Source: Flavicella sp963932955
GTDB lineage: Bacteria; Bacteroidota; Bacteroidia; Flavobacteriales; Flavobacteriaceae
Reading direction: 5' to 3'
Length of the DNA stretch: 64,000 nt
Assembly: GCA_963932955.1 (NCBI GenBank)
Contig: CAWVRK010000002.1
Coordinates: 1-64,000, forward strand
The notes under the pieces were generated by a model. That model saw nothing but the letters and a program-made list of their open reading frames with translations, ran no database searches and was not told the DNA's origin. Both the position numbers and the translations under genes were made by a program. Of the stretch, positions 1-9,463 are shown piece by piece (position 1 is the stretch's first letter; each line of letters starts with the position of its first letter).

Positions 1-20
1 TCAAAAGGGACAGCGTAAAA

Positions 21-42
21 ATGTCTGTCAAATGTCTGTCAA
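21..42. repeat. Tandem 11-bp direct repeat
   Basis: ATGTCTGTCAA occurs twice back to back. Read on the minus strand the unit contains TTGACA. It lies about 150 bases beyond the 3' end of the CAT-anticodon tRNA, a place where integrases often sit. No gene is visible between it and the tRNA, and what lies further left is outside the window. Function is unknown; an arm-type recombinase site or regulator site is only a guess. Confidence 0.5.
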
Positions 43-148
43 AAATGAGGGAAATTCGTATCTTTGAGTAGTTCTTTAAGCTATCTGCAACAAAGTAGTG
101 ACCTCCCTTTTGAAGGGATGAACAGTTGGTTTCCTGAGGAAAACCCAC

Positions 149-176
149 AAAAAAACCCCTGCACGACTGCAAGGGC
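149..176 (-). terminator. Rho-independent terminator of the CAT tRNA
   Basis: On the minus strand a GCCCTTGCA / TGCAGGGG stem with a GTCG loop is followed by seven T. It lies 16 bases downstream of the tRNA 3' end and is the natural end of that transcript. Confidence 0.8.
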
Positions 177-191
177 TTTGGTTTTCAAAAG

Positions 192-265
192 TGGACCCAC
201 TTGGGCTCGAACCAAGGACCACCTGATTATGAGTCAGGTGCTCTAACCAACTGAGCTATGGGTCC
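192..265 (-). tRNA. tRNA with CAT anticodon (elongator Met, or Ile2)
   Basis: A complete 74-base cloverleaf is visible: acceptor GGACCCA/TGGGTCC, D-arm AGCTCAGTTGGTTAGAGC, anticodon stem CCTGA/TCAGG around the loop CTCATAA, a T-arm containing GGTTCGAGCC, and discriminator A. The anticodon is CAT. It is not the initiator, because the first base pair is G-C. Elongator Met and lysidine-modified Ile2 cannot be told apart by eye. CCA is not encoded. A TATTTTTG -7 element lies on the minus strand at 276-283. Confidence 0.93.
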
Positions 266-338
266 GAAAACGTGGCAAAAATAACATTATTTTGCTATTT
301 TATGGATTTTTTTCGGTTAAAAAACCAAAAATTAAGCA

Positions 339-1313
339 TTACACCTTTCGCACCATCAAGGCCTCTCCAAACCCTTGTAATTCCATACGTTTCTCTTCCG
401 AGATGTCCATTTTTTGCAAACAGGCAAAAGCTTTTTCCGTGTAGTGTTGGATGGCCTGCTGGGTAGCACGGTCGGCAGCGGTCTTTTCAAAGAGGGCTTT
501 GACCTGGGCAATCTTTGTCGTATTGTCCTCCAAATGCTGGCCAAACAATTGCAGCAATTTACTGCGATCCTCCGCAGAGGCAGCTTTGAGCGCTTGGATA
601 TACAGGTAGGTTTTTTTATTTTCGATGATGTCTCCGCCCACTTGCTTTCCAAAAGTTTTGGGGTCTCCAAAAGCATCTAAATAATCGTCTTGCAACTGAA
701 AGGCAATGCCCAAGTTCAATCCAAAATCGTAGATTTTTTGAGCTTGTTCCTCGGGAGCCTCTGCGATGATCGCTCCCATCTTGAGAGCTGCAGCCACCAA
801 AACAGATGTTTTCAAACGAATCATCTCCAAATAGGAAGCCTCGGACACCTGCGCCTCACTTTCAAAATCCATGTCGTACTGTTGCCCTTCACAAACCTCC
901 AAGGCAGTTTGGTTGAACACATGCATCAATTTCTTGTAGATGTTTCCCTCGTAGGACTCCAAATACTGATACGACAAAATCAGCATGGCGTCGCCAGAGA
1001 GAATGGCCGTATTGACATCCCATTTTTCATGAACGGTCGGCTGACTTCTGCGCAGGGGTGCGCCGTCCATAATGTCGTCGTGCAACAACGTGAAATTGTG
1101 AAATACTTCTACTGCCAAAGCAGCATCCAAGGCTTTTTCCCAAGAGGCTCCAAAAACATCGGCACCCATCAAGGCCAAAATAGGGCGCAAGCGTTTGCCC
1201 CCCAAACCAAGGATATAGGCAATGGGTTCGTACAACTGTTTCGGCTCTGTAACGGCTGTCCTTTCTTCGAGGTAGGAAAGAAAACGACTCTTGTAAGTAG
1301 GGGTCTTCAACAT
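339..1313 (-). CDS. Polyprenyl (isoprenyl) diphosphate synthase
   Basis: All-trans prenyl transferase that condenses isopentenyl diphosphate onto allylic diphosphates in the cytoplasm. Visible family motifs are GGKRLRP near residue 48, the first Asp-rich motif DDIMD in LLHDDIMDGAPLRR, and the second motif DDYLD. The length of 324 residues is normal. The residue five positions before the first DDxxD is Phe, and no two-residue insertion is present inside the motif; in characterised enzymes an aromatic at that position goes with short products (C15-C20), so a menaquinone-tail synthase is less likely. The ATG at 1313 is preferred over an in-frame TTG at 1340. It is divergent from the TetR-efflux operon. 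Confidence 0.92.
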   Translation of the reverse strand: MLKTPTYKSRFLSYLEERTAVTEPKQLYEPIAYILGLGGKRLRPILALMGADVFGASWEKALDAALAVEVFHNFTLLHDDIMDGAPLRRSQPTVHEKWDVNTAILSGDAMLILSYQYLESYEGNIYKKLMHVFNQTALEVCEGQQYDMDFESEAQVSEASYLEMIRLKTSVLVAAALKMGAIIAEAPEEQAQKIYDFGLNLGIAFQLQDDYLDAFGDPKTFGKQVGGDIIENKKTYLYIQALKAASAEDRSKLLQLFGQHLEDNTTKIAQVKALFEKTAADRATQQAIQHYTEKAFACLQKMDISEEKRMELQGFGEALMVRKV

Positions 1314-1564
1314 GTGTATTTTTTTTGTAAAAATAGGCAAACATATTTGCCGACCAATCGAAAGGCCTTGTTTTTCAGTTGTTTTTTTTCACTAACTTAG
1401 AGAAAGCAGGTCTTTTTTTGCCGACGCCCCAAGCAACAACAAAAAAGACTAGCAGCAGACCACAGCTCATAAAAAATGTTAAAAAGACAAAACTTTGGAA
1501 ACTTTATTTGTTTTTAAAGTTTCCTGTGCTTATTTTTGGCACTTCACAGGAACCCGCTCACAAG

Positions 1565-2173
1565 ATGAAAGAAAACATACTGACAAAAGCCACCGAACTT
1601 TTTTTGACCTACGGGTTCAAAAGTGTCACCATGGACGACATTGCCAGTAAAATGGGGGTTTCAAAAAAAACCATCTACGCGCACTTTGACAACAAAAACA
1701 TATTGGTCGCCGCAACAACAGACGCCTTATTTGACACCATCTCTTCAGGGATTGAGAGCATACAGGAATCCGAAAAAAATCCCATCGCGGAAATGTACAA
1801 AGTAAAAGCGTTTATGATGCAGCATCTAAAGGACGAAAAGTCTTCTCCACAGTACCAGTTGCAGAAATACTATCCGGAAATCTACCGCGAGCTGGTCCAA
1901 AAACAATTTGACTTGGTTCAAGAATGCATTACTAAAAACCTCAAACGCGGCATCGAACAAGCGCTCTTTCGCAAGGAAATCGACGTGGATTTTATCACCC
2001 GTATTTATTTCAAAGGGATGACCGGCATCAAAGATGCGGACACCTTTCCGCAAGAACGCTTTGACATGAACTACTTATTGGAACAATTTTTCGACTACCA
2101 TTTTAGAGGCATTGCCACAGCAAAAGGCATCAAAACCTTACAAAAAACAAACCCATCAAATCCAATACAATGA
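1565..2173 (+). CDS. TetR-family transcriptional regulator of the efflux operon
   Basis: A 202-residue regulator with an N-terminal TetR helix-turn-helix: KATELFLTYGFKSVTMDDIASKMGVSKKTIYAHF at residues 8-41, including the typical KKTIYAHF recognition helix. The C-terminal ligand domain is not recognisable to a specific inducer. The reading frame is open upstream to 1379, but the ATG at 1565 puts the HTH at the usual distance from the N-terminus. Its stop overlaps the ATG of the TolC gene (ATGA), so it is the first gene of a TetR-TolC-HlyD-RND operon and probably autorepresses it. Confidence 0.9.
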   Translation: MKENILTKATELFLTYGFKSVTMDDIASKMGVSKKTIYAHFDNKNILVAATTDALFDTISSGIESIQESEKNPIAEMYKVKAFMMQHLKDEKSSPQYQLQKYYPEIYRELVQKQFDLVQECITKNLKRGIEQALFRKEIDVDFITRIYFKGMTGIKDADTFPQERFDMNYLLEQFFDYHFRGIATAKGIKTLQKTNPSNPIQ

Positions 2174-3486
2174 AAAAGAAACACCTTCTAGGGATGCTCT
2201 TCCTTTCGGCAACACTTCAGGCCCAAGAAGGCCCAAAGACCTTGGACCTGCAACAGGCCATCGACCATGCCTTGACACACAACAGGTCTGTCAAAAATGC
2301 AGACCTGAACATCTTGGCAGCTACCGCCCAAAAATGGGAAACCACCGCAGCAGGATTGCCTCAGATCAATGGAAAAATTGACTACACAAACAACATCCAA
2401 AGGCCCTTTGACGTTTCTGGAAGTGACAACGAAGGCTTTGCCTTCTTTTTCCCAAAACACAACATCACGCCCAACATCACCTTGACACAATTGCTTTTTG
2501 ACGGGTCTTATTTGGTGGGGCTTCAAGCAGCAAAAGTGTATTTGGACATTTCTAAAAATGCCAAAGAAAAAACAAACATCGAAATTGAAACTGCGGTGAT
2601 CCGTGCCTATGGCAATGTGCTGCTCTCCAAAGAAAGCATTGAAATCCAATACAAAAACATCCGTTCTCTGACGGAAAACCTACAAGAAACCACACAGATT
2701 TATGAAAATGGTTTTGCAGAAGAGGAAAACGTACAACAATTGCAACTCACCTTGTCAAGCCTTGAAAACAACCTGAAAAACCTGCAAAACATCCACCGCA
2801 TCTCAAAAGGATTTTTAAAACTCTTACTCGGCATGCCTTTGGATACTCCAATTGCTTTGACAGACGACTTGAACAGCTTGACAGCCCAACAATTGATATG
2901 GACACCGAACGGTGATAAATTTGACCTTTCCAACAACATCGACTATAAAATTGCCCGCAACGAGGTGGAGACCAAACGCCTCTTGTACAAAAGGGAACGC
3001 TTTAAAAAATTGCCTACCGTAGCCGCATTTGTCAGTGCCAGCAGGTTGGGGTACAGCGATTCGTTTTCCAATTATTTTAACGAAGGTCAAGATTGGCTTT
3101 CGACCAGCGTGGCAGGTGCGAGTATCAGCATCCCTATCTTTACCTCTTTGGGCGGTGAAGCCCTCATAAAAAAAACAAAAATCAACTGGCAGGTCTCCCA
3201 AAACAACTTAAAAGAAACTGAAGAAAAACTGCAACTCGACATCGAAAAAGCTCAAAGCGAATACAACCTCGCCATCGACACCTACCACAATAAAACGGAA
3301 GGGTTGTCTTTGGCCACAAATATCGAACACAAAAACGCCTTGAAATACAAAGAAGGCATGGCGAGCAGCTTTGAATTGCGACAAGCACAACTTCAACTGT
3401 ATAGCAGTCAACAAGAATACCTTCAATCCATGATTGAGGTCATCAACAAAAAAGCAGAATTCAAAAAAATTGCAAACATTCAATAA
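2170..3486 (+). CDS. TolC-family outer membrane efflux protein
   Basis: A 438-residue outer-membrane channel of a tripartite pump. It starts with a signal peptide (MKKKHLLGMLFLSATLQAQ) followed by LDLQQAIDHALTHN, the typical first helix of outer-membrane efflux proteins. The internal duplication expected for TolC is seen as two long helical stretches rich in Gln and Glu, near residues 150-210 and 340-430. It overlaps the tetR stop by four bases and is followed within eight bases by the adaptor gene, so it is translated as part of the RND operon. Confidence 0.93.
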   Translation: MKKKHLLGMLFLSATLQAQEGPKTLDLQQAIDHALTHNRSVKNADLNILAATAQKWETTAAGLPQINGKIDYTNNIQRPFDVSGSDNEGFAFFFPKHNITPNITLTQLLFDGSYLVGLQAAKVYLDISKNAKEKTNIEIETAVIRAYGNVLLSKESIEIQYKNIRSLTENLQETTQIYENGFAEEENVQQLQLTLSSLENNLKNLQNIHRISKGFLKLLLGMPLDTPIALTDDLNSLTAQQLIWTPNGDKFDLSNNIDYKIARNEVETKRLLYKRERFKKLPTVAAFVSASRLGYSDSFSNYFNEGQDWLSTSVAGASISIPIFTSLGGEALIKKTKINWQVSQNNLKETEEKLQLDIEKAQSEYNLAIDTYHNKTEGLSLATNIEHKNALKYKEGMASSFELRQAQLQLYSSQQEYLQSMIEVINKKAEFKKIANIQ

Positions 3487-3493
3487 CAATCTC

Positions 3494-4666
3494 ATGAAAA
3501 AAATCTATCTCATCCTAAGCTGTACTCTCTTGCTGGTTTCTTGTGATTCACAAAAAGAAGTCACCATAGAAAGTGTGATCCAAAGTGGAAACCTCGAAAA
3601 CATCCGAAAGAAGAAAAAAGAAGTAGAAGCACAACAAAAAGTGTTTGCTGAAAAATTGTTCGCGCTGAGCAATGCCATCTCCAAACTAGACACCGTAAAA
3701 AAATTGCCCTTGGTAACGACTCAAAAATCCGAGCAGACAATTTTCAATCACTATTTGGAATTGCAAGGATCTGTCAATACGCGGCAAAATGTCCTCCTTT
3801 ACCCAGAGGTCCCTGGCATCTTAGAACGTGTGCTGGTCAAAGAAGGAAACAAGGTGAAAAAAGGACAACTCTTGGCGGTCATCAAAGACGGTGGAATGTC
3901 TCAGCAGTTGCAACAACTAGAAAGCCAAGCAGCATTGTCACAAACCGTCTTCGAAAGACAAGAGCGCTTGTGGGCACAAAAAATTGGCTCCGAAATTGAA
4001 TTTCTTCAAGCCAAAACCAATTACACCAGTCAAAAAAATGCGGTGGAACAACTCAAAAACCAATTGGAAAAAACCAACATCACAGCACCTTTCGACGGAA
4101 CCATCGATGTCGTGTACAAAGAAGAAGGAACAGTGGTGGCTCCAGGACAAGGTTCAGAAGTGTTTCGAATTCTCAATTTGGAAAACATGTACATCGAAGT
4201 CGAAGTGCCGGAAAACTATGTGTCGAGTATCACCAAAGGCAAAAAAGTACAGGTCCATTTTCCAATTCTCGGCAAAAGCATCACCTCTTCCGTTCGGCAA
4301 GTGGGAAACTTTATCAATCCCAACAACCGCTCGTTCAAAGTAGAAATCGATGTCCCCAATCCGAAAAAAGACATCAAACCCAACTTGACGGTCCGGCTGA
4401 AAATCAACGATTATCAAAACAAAAACGCCGTCTTGCTTCCGCAAAGCATCATTTCAGAAAATGCACAAGGAGAACAATACATCTATGTGGTGGTCGACAA
4501 ACAAAACAACAACGAGGCCACTGCACAAAAGGTCCTTATTAAAACGGGAAAAACACAAGGAGACATCATCGAAGTCTTGGCACCCTTGACCAGTCAAGTG
4601 GAATACATCCAAGAAGGAGCTCGTACCGTTCACGACGGTCAAAAAGTAAAAATAGTCACTCAATAA
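3494..4666 (+). CDS. RND efflux periplasmic adaptor (HlyD/AcrA family) lipoprotein
   Basis: A 390-residue membrane fusion protein. The lipobox LLVSC near residue 15 predicts a lipoprotein anchored in the inner membrane. A charged coiled coil of about 45 residues follows (IRKKKKEVEAQQKVFAEKL), then the lipoyl-like half-motifs GILERVLVKEGNKVKKGQLLAVI and ITAPFDGTIDVVYKEEGTVV flanking a helical hairpin, then beta-barrel and membrane-proximal domains. The ATG at 3494 is preferred because the signal peptide begins there. It links the TolC channel to the RND pump encoded next. Confidence 0.92.
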   Translation: MKKIYLILSCTLLLVSCDSQKEVTIESVIQSGNLENIRKKKKEVEAQQKVFAEKLFALSNAISKLDTVKKLPLVTTQKSEQTIFNHYLELQGSVNTRQNVLLYPEVPGILERVLVKEGNKVKKGQLLAVIKDGGMSQQLQQLESQAALSQTVFERQERLWAQKIGSEIEFLQAKTNYTSQKNAVEQLKNQLEKTNITAPFDGTIDVVYKEEGTVVAPGQGSEVFRILNLENMYIEVEVPENYVSSITKGKKVQVHFPILGKSITSSVRQVGNFINPNNRSFKVEIDVPNPKKDIKPNLTVRLKINDYQNKNAVLLPQSIISENAQGEQYIYVVVDKQNNNEATAQKVLIKTGKTQGDIIEVLAPLTSQVEYIQEGARTVHDGQKVKIVTQ

Positions 4667-4675
4667 GTCCGCGTT

Positions 4676-7600
4676 ATGATGCAACAAAAACAAAAAATAG
4701 ACAAAGAGTTTGGCCTTTCTTCTTGGGCAATCAACAACAAAACAACCATGTATGTGTTGATGTTTTTGATCTTGTTTTTAGGGATTTCAGCGTATTTCAA
4801 TATGCCAAGAGAGAATTTTCCAGAAATCAAAGAAACCAAAATATACGTCAGTTCACTCTATCCTGGAAATACTTCTGAGGATGTTGAAAAACTGATCACC
4901 AACCCGCTGGAAGACAAACTGAAAACAGTGAGCAATGTGGTCGAGATCACCTCGACTTCTCAAGAGGATTACTCGATGGTCATTGTAGAGTTTGACGAAA
5001 ATATCACCGTAGACCAAGCCAAACAAAAGGTAAAAGACGAAATAGATTCGGAAACCTCTGGTGAAGATTGGCCTACTTTTAACGGAGCCAAAGTCGCACC
5101 CAATGTCTTTGAATTGAGCATGTCAGAGGAAGTGCCAATTCTCAACATCAACATCTCAGGGGATTATCCTGTGTCCAAACTCAAAGAATTTGGTGAATAC
5201 CTACAAGATGAAATTGAAGACCTTCCGGAAATCAAAAAAGTAGACATCCGAGGAGCTCAAGAAAAAGAGGTTGAGGTAGCCGTAGACATCTATAAGATGA
5301 TGGCTTCTAAAGTGAGTTTTGACGACATTGTGGGCGCCATCAACAGAGGCAATACAACCCTTTCTGCAGGAAACTTTATCGCAAGTGGCCAACGCCGGAC
5401 CATTCGAATACTGGGAGAAATTGAAAACCCTTCTGAACTGGGCAATTTTGTCATCAAATCAGAACGCAACAATGCCATCTACCTAAAAGAGGTGGCTGAC
5501 ATTTCTTTCAAAGACAAAGACAGAACCACCTATGCCCGTGAATTTGGAAGCCGCGTGGTCATGCTCGACGTCAAAAAAAGAGCGGGTAAAAACATGGTAG
5601 CGGCTGCCGAAAAAATTCAGGAAATTGTCAGAGAAGCCAAACAAAATATCTTTCCAACCAATCTAAAAGTCGGCATTTCCAACGACCAATCTTCCAAAAC
5701 CATCGGACAGGTAGACGACTTGGTCAACAACATCCTTTTTGGAATCCTATTGGTGGTCACGGTATTGATGTTTTTCTTAGGCTTTAAAAATGCCTTGTTT
5801 GTAGGTTTTGCCATTCCGATGTCCATGTTTATGTCCTTGATGATTTTAGACCTTTTGGGTTATACCATGAACACGATGATCCTCTTTGGACTGATTATGG
5901 GACTGGGGATGCTCGTGGACAATGGAATTGTGGTGGTTGAAAACGTATACCGATTGATGGACGAAGAAGGCATGAACCGGAAAGAGGCCGCCAAAAAAGG
6001 AATCAGTGAAATCGCTTTTCCAATCATTATTTCTACGGCCACTACCGTAGCCGCTTTTATCCCCTTGGGCTTGTGGCCCGGAGTGATGGGCCAGTTTATG
6101 GTCTATTTCCCGATCACCCTTTCCGTGGTATTGGGGTCTTCGCTCTTTGTAGCCATCTTTTTCAACTCGGTCATGGTCTCACAATTCATGAGTATCGAGG
6201 ACAAAAACATGCCTTTAAAGCAAATCATTCGCTTGTCAGCAGGAATGGTTGTGATCGGACTTTTTATTTATTTTGTGGGCGGTGCTTACAGAGGTTTGGG
6301 ATCTGTCATTGTTTTTACAGCCTTTCTGTTGTGGATGTACCGTCTTTTTCTAAGAAAATGGGCCAACAATTTTCAAAACAAAAGCTTGCCCAAATTGGAA
6401 AACTGGTACGAACGAAGAATTCGCTATGCCTTGAAAGGAAAAACACCTTTCTTTTTGACCTTTGGTGCCTTTGTACTGTTGGTGCTCGCTTTTGTGTCTT
6501 TTGGCGCCTCTGTGGCAACCCAACGTACAAAAATTGAGTTTTTTCCGGACAACAAACCCAACCAAATCATTGTTTATATTGAATACCCACAGGGAACCGA
6601 CATCGAGAAAACCAATGCCATCACTAAAAAAATTGAGCAACGGGTTTTTAACGTACTCAATGCGCCCGAATACACAGAGGGCGCCTATAACTTTTTGGTA
6701 GAAAGTACGGTTTCACAGGTTGGAGAAGGTGCAGGAAACCCTCAAACAGATGTTGGCTCTGCTGCAGAAATGCCCCACAAAGGAAAAATCACTGCTTCCA
6801 TGCGGGAGTACAAATACAGGCGTGGTGCTGACAGTGAGGTCTTGCGTCAAAAAGTACAATCCGCGTTGGTGGGGATCTATCCCGGAGTTTTGATTTCTGT
6901 GGAAAAAGACCAAAATGGCCCTCCCGCAGGAGCGCCAATCAATATGGAAATTGAGGGAGATGACTACACAGAGCTGATTGAAACCGCAGAAAGAATGCGC
7001 GACTACATCAACACCAAAAACATTGCCGGCATCGACGAATTGAAGATTGATGTGAACCGTGACAAACCAGGAATGCAAGTATTGGTCGATCGTAAAAAAG
7101 CGGGAGAGCTGGGTGTGAGCATCGGTCAGGTAGGACAACAATTGCGAAATTCCATCTTTGGAAGCAAAGCTGGCATTTACAAAGAAGACGGTGAGGATTA
7201 TGACATCTATGTCCGTTTCAACGAAAAAAATCGCTACAACAGCAGCATGCTTTTCAACCAAAAAATCACTTTCCGAGACCAAGCAAGCGGGAAAATCAAG
7301 GAAGTACCTGTCTCAGTTGTCGCATCAAAACGGAACAACTCTGGATTTAGTGCCATCAAACATAAAGACATCAAACGCGTGGTCACTGTCTACTCCGCTT
7401 TGTCTCCTGGCTATACAGATGCCGGTGCCATTGTAAATCAAATCCAAGAGGAAATGAAGAGTTTTAATGCGCTGCCAAATGGGGTTCGCATTGATTTTAC
7501 CGGGCAGATTGAAGAGCAAAACAAACAGATGGCATTTTTGATGGGTGCTTTCTTTACCGGCTTGGCCTTGATCTTTTTTATCTTGATTTTCCAATTCAAT

Positions 7601-8152
7601 TCCATTTCCAAACCAGGCATCATCATGCTGGCCATTTTCTTAAGTCTGATTGGGGTGTTTGGAGGCATTGTGATCACCGGAAGCTCTTTTGTAATCATGA
7701 TGACCATGATGGGCATCATCTCACTCGCGGGGATTGTGGTAAACAACGGAGTGGTCTTGCTCGATTATACGCAGCTGTTGATCGACCGTAAAAAATACGA
7801 ACTCAAGGTAGACGAAGACGCCTATTTAGAAACGCCTTATTTGCTCGAAAGTATTGTACAAGCAGGAAAAGCGCGTTTGCGACCGGTACTATTGACGGCC
7901 ATCACCACCATTTTGGGATTGATCCCATTGGCCATCGGTTTGAACCTTGACTTCTTTCGTTTGTTTGATGAGTTTGACGCAAACATCTATTTTGGTGGGG
8001 ACAATGTAATCTTTTGGGGACCACTCGCTTGGACCGTAATTTACGGTTTGTTGATCGCGACCTTTTTGACCTTGATTGTAGTGCCTATTTTGTTCTATTT
8101 GATCACACGATTTAAAATGTGGTTACACACAAAAAGAGGATCACACGTCTAA
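4676..8152 (+). CDS. RND-family multidrug efflux pump (AcrB-like, HAE1 type)
   Basis: A 1158-residue inner-membrane proton antiporter, longer than the roughly 1050 residues usual for AcrB. The family plan is clear: N-terminal helix, porter domain, TM2-6, a cytoplasmic loop, second porter domain and TM8-12. The TM4 relay region reads GMLVDNGIVVVENVYR, so the second of the two aspartates of AcrB (D407, D408) is Asn. The TM10 region reads GIVVNNGVVLLDY, so the Lys at the K940 position is also Asn. Both changes are frequent in Bacteroidota homologues, as recalled. The extra length lies mainly between TM6 and the second porter half (two extra hydrophobic segments near residues 515-565) and before TM12. 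The substrate is unknown. Confidence 0.93.
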   Translation: MMQQKQKIDKEFGLSSWAINNKTTMYVLMFLILFLGISAYFNMPRENFPEIKETKIYVSSLYPGNTSEDVEKLITNPLEDKLKTVSNVVEITSTSQEDYSMVIVEFDENITVDQAKQKVKDEIDSETSGEDWPTFNGAKVAPNVFELSMSEEVPILNINISGDYPVSKLKEFGEYLQDEIEDLPEIKKVDIRGAQEKEVEVAVDIYKMMASKVSFDDIVGAINRGNTTLSAGNFIASGQRRTIRILGEIENPSELGNFVIKSERNNAIYLKEVADISFKDKDRTTYAREFGSRVVMLDVKKRAGKNMVAAAEKIQEIVREAKQNIFPTNLKVGISNDQSSKTIGQVDDLVNNILFGILLVVTVLMFFLGFKNALFVGFAIPMSMFMSLMILDLLGYTMNTMILFGLIMGLGMLVDNGIVVVENVYRLMDEEGMNRKEAAKKGISEIAFPIIISTATTVAAFIPLGLWPGVMGQFMVYFPITLSVVLGSSLFVAIFFNSVMVSQFMSIEDKNMPLKQIIRLSAGMVVIGLFIYFVGGAYRGLGSVIVFTAFLLWMYRLFLRKWANNFQNKSLPKLENWYERRIRYALKGKTPFFLTFGAFVLLVLAFVSFGASVATQRTKIEFFPDNKPNQIIVYIEYPQGTDIEKTNAITKKIEQRVFNVLNAPEYTEGAYNFLVESTVSQVGEGAGNPQTDVGSAAEMPHKGKITASMREYKYRRGADSEVLRQKVQSALVGIYPGVLISVEKDQNGPPAGAPINMEIEGDDYTELIETAERMRDYINTKNIAGIDELKIDVNRDKPGMQVLVDRKKAGELGVSIGQVGQQLRNSIFGSKAGIYKEDGEDYDIYVRFNEKNRYNSSMLFNQKITFRDQASGKIKEVPVSVVASKRNNSGFSAIKHKDIKRVVTVYSALSPGYTDAGAIVNQIQEEMKSFNALPNGVRIDFTGQIEEQNKQMAFLMGAFFTGLALIFFILIFQFNSISKPGIIMLAIFLSLIGVFGGIVITGSSFVIMMTMMGIISLAGIVVNNGVVLLDYTQLLIDRKKYELKVDEDAYLETPYLLESIVQAGKARLRPVLLTAITTILGLIPLAIGLNLDFFRLFDEFDANIYFGGDNVIFWGPLAWTVIYGLLIATFLTLIVVPILFYLITRFKMWLHTKRGSHV

Positions 8153-8163
8153 AAAACACTTTA

Positions 8164-8200
8164 AAAAAACGGTTGGAACTATTTTTAACCGTTTTTTTTT
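8164..8200 (+). terminator. Terminator of the efflux operon
   Basis: An AAAAAACGGTT / AACCGTTTTTT stem with a 12-base loop is followed by a run of T. It lies 11 bases after the RND pump stop codon and 19 bases before recX. Confidence 0.85.
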
Positions 8201-8218
8201 GTTGTAATTTTGAGGGGT

Positions 8219-8692
8219 ATGGAAAAAATAAAAACCTACACCTTGAACGAAGCTGTCAGAGCCTTGGAACATTATTGTGTTTACCAAGACAGGTGCCACC
8301 AAGAGGTAGAACGGAAACTGTCTCAAATGCGGCTGATTCCAGAAATCATTGAACACACCATCACCCATCTAATTGCTGAAAATTTCTTGAATGAAACCCG
8401 CTTTTCTCAAAGCTATGCCCGGGGTAAATTTCGCATTAAAAAATGGGGAAAACTTAGAATCGTCAGAGAGCTAAAAAGCAGAAACATTACGGAATACAAC
8501 ATCAAAATTGCTTTGAAAGAGATTGACGAGGAGGCCTATTTGACTACCCTTGAAGAGCTGGTGACAAAAAAGATCGCCGCCACTCAGGAGGCTTCTTTTT
8601 TTAAAAAGAAAAAGAAAATTGTCGATTCGTTGCTTCGACAGGGCTATGCGTACAAAGACATCAACGACGTTTTTTCGAAGTGCCTCGATTGA
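8219..8692 (+). CDS. recX: Regulatory protein RecX
   Basis: A 157-residue protein of the RecX family, which modulates RecA filaments by binding in the filament groove. Visible features are YTLNEAVRALEHYCVYQDRCHQEVERKL at the N-terminus, FLNETRFSQSYARGKFRIKKWGKLRI (family pattern FLDDxRFAxxFVRxKxxxxWGxxRI) and the C-terminal three-helix repeat ending RQGYAYKDINDVF. The ATG at 8219 is preferred over an in-frame TTG at 8210. The last 32 bases overlap the end of the convergent lipoprotein gene. Confidence 0.93.
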   Translation: MEKIKTYTLNEAVRALEHYCVYQDRCHQEVERKLSQMRLIPEIIEHTITHLIAENFLNETRFSQSYARGKFRIKKWGKLRIVRELKSRNITEYNIKIALKEIDEEAYLTTLEELVTKKIAATQEASFFKKKKKIVDSLLRQGYAYKDINDVFSKCLD

Positions 8693-9290
8693 GCGGATAC
8701 TTCCTTTGCTTTTTTGGAGAATACAACTCTTCTTTTTGTGGATACACCTCAAACAAAGACTCGTCAAAACGAAGATCTTCGTCGAAAATCTTTCGTGAAT
8801 ACACACTGTTTATTTTGGAATTCAAGGCGTTGAAAGCAGCGATTATTTTTGCTGTTTGGAGCTGAACTTCTTCCGGTTTTATGGAAGAAATCTCTGCCAT
8901 GTCATTCAATCGATAGGCTTCCGAATACAACACATGTATCCGTGCATACATGCTTTTGGTTTTTAAAACTGGAAGTTTTAGGGAGTCTTTCATCTGAGCA
9001 ACGCCTTCCAAAAGATCCTGGGAAAGCTCGAGTGCTTGCGAAGCTGAAACCGTTGAAAAATACTCCTTTACAAAGCGAGAAAAAAGAAAATAAGAATTCC
9101 AAGATTGGAGCTCCTTAGCAGCTAGCACTGTTAGTGTATCAGAAAAAACAGCGTTGTGCGAACGTTCAAATTGAGATTGCAGGTCTGCAGCTCGAGGAGC
9201 TACTTCAACTTTTGAAATCGGTTGCTTTTTGCAGCTTGCAAAAAAAAACAAACTTCCCAAAAAAACAATAAGGACTCTTTTCAAAAACAC
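8661..9290 (-). CDS. Hypothetical lipoprotein
   Basis: An unrecognised protein of about 209 residues with a hydrophobic N-terminus and lipobox FFFASC followed by KK, which predicts a lipoprotein. The rest is predicted helical and charged, and the C-terminus is very basic (KKQRKYPLNRGTSKKRR). No ATG precedes the signal peptide: candidates are GTG at 9290, TTG at 9284, or TTG at 9344, the last giving a long polar extension. GTG at 9290 is chosen. The 3' end overlaps convergent recX by 32 bases. No function can be assigned. Confidence 0.7.
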   Translation of the reverse strand: MFLKRVLIVFLGSLFFFASCKKQPISKVEVAPRAADLQSQFERSHNAVFSDTLTVLAAKELQSWNSYFLFSRFVKEYFSTVSASQALELSQDLLEGVAQMKDSLKLPVLKTKSMYARIHVLYSEAYRLNDMAEISSIKPEEVQLQTAKIIAAFNALNSKINSVYSRKIFDEDLRFDESLFEVYPQKEELYSPKKQRKYPLNRGTSKKRR

Positions 9291-9463
9291 AAGGTATTTT
9301 TTAGAATTTGTTGCGCTCAAAGGTACACAATTATTCCCGACCAACTGGAACAGGCTCTTTTAAAGATGTACCAAATCCAATCAAAAAAACAGATAGAAAC
9401 TTATTGAAAACAAAAACAATAAATGGACTTTTGGAGCGTTTTAAAAGAAAGAAAAAACTTGCT

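Noticed and set aside
690..1400. Open frame of 236 codons antisense to the polyprenyl synthase
   Set aside because: It mirrors a well-conserved gene, has no recognisable motif and starts and ends at arbitrary places.
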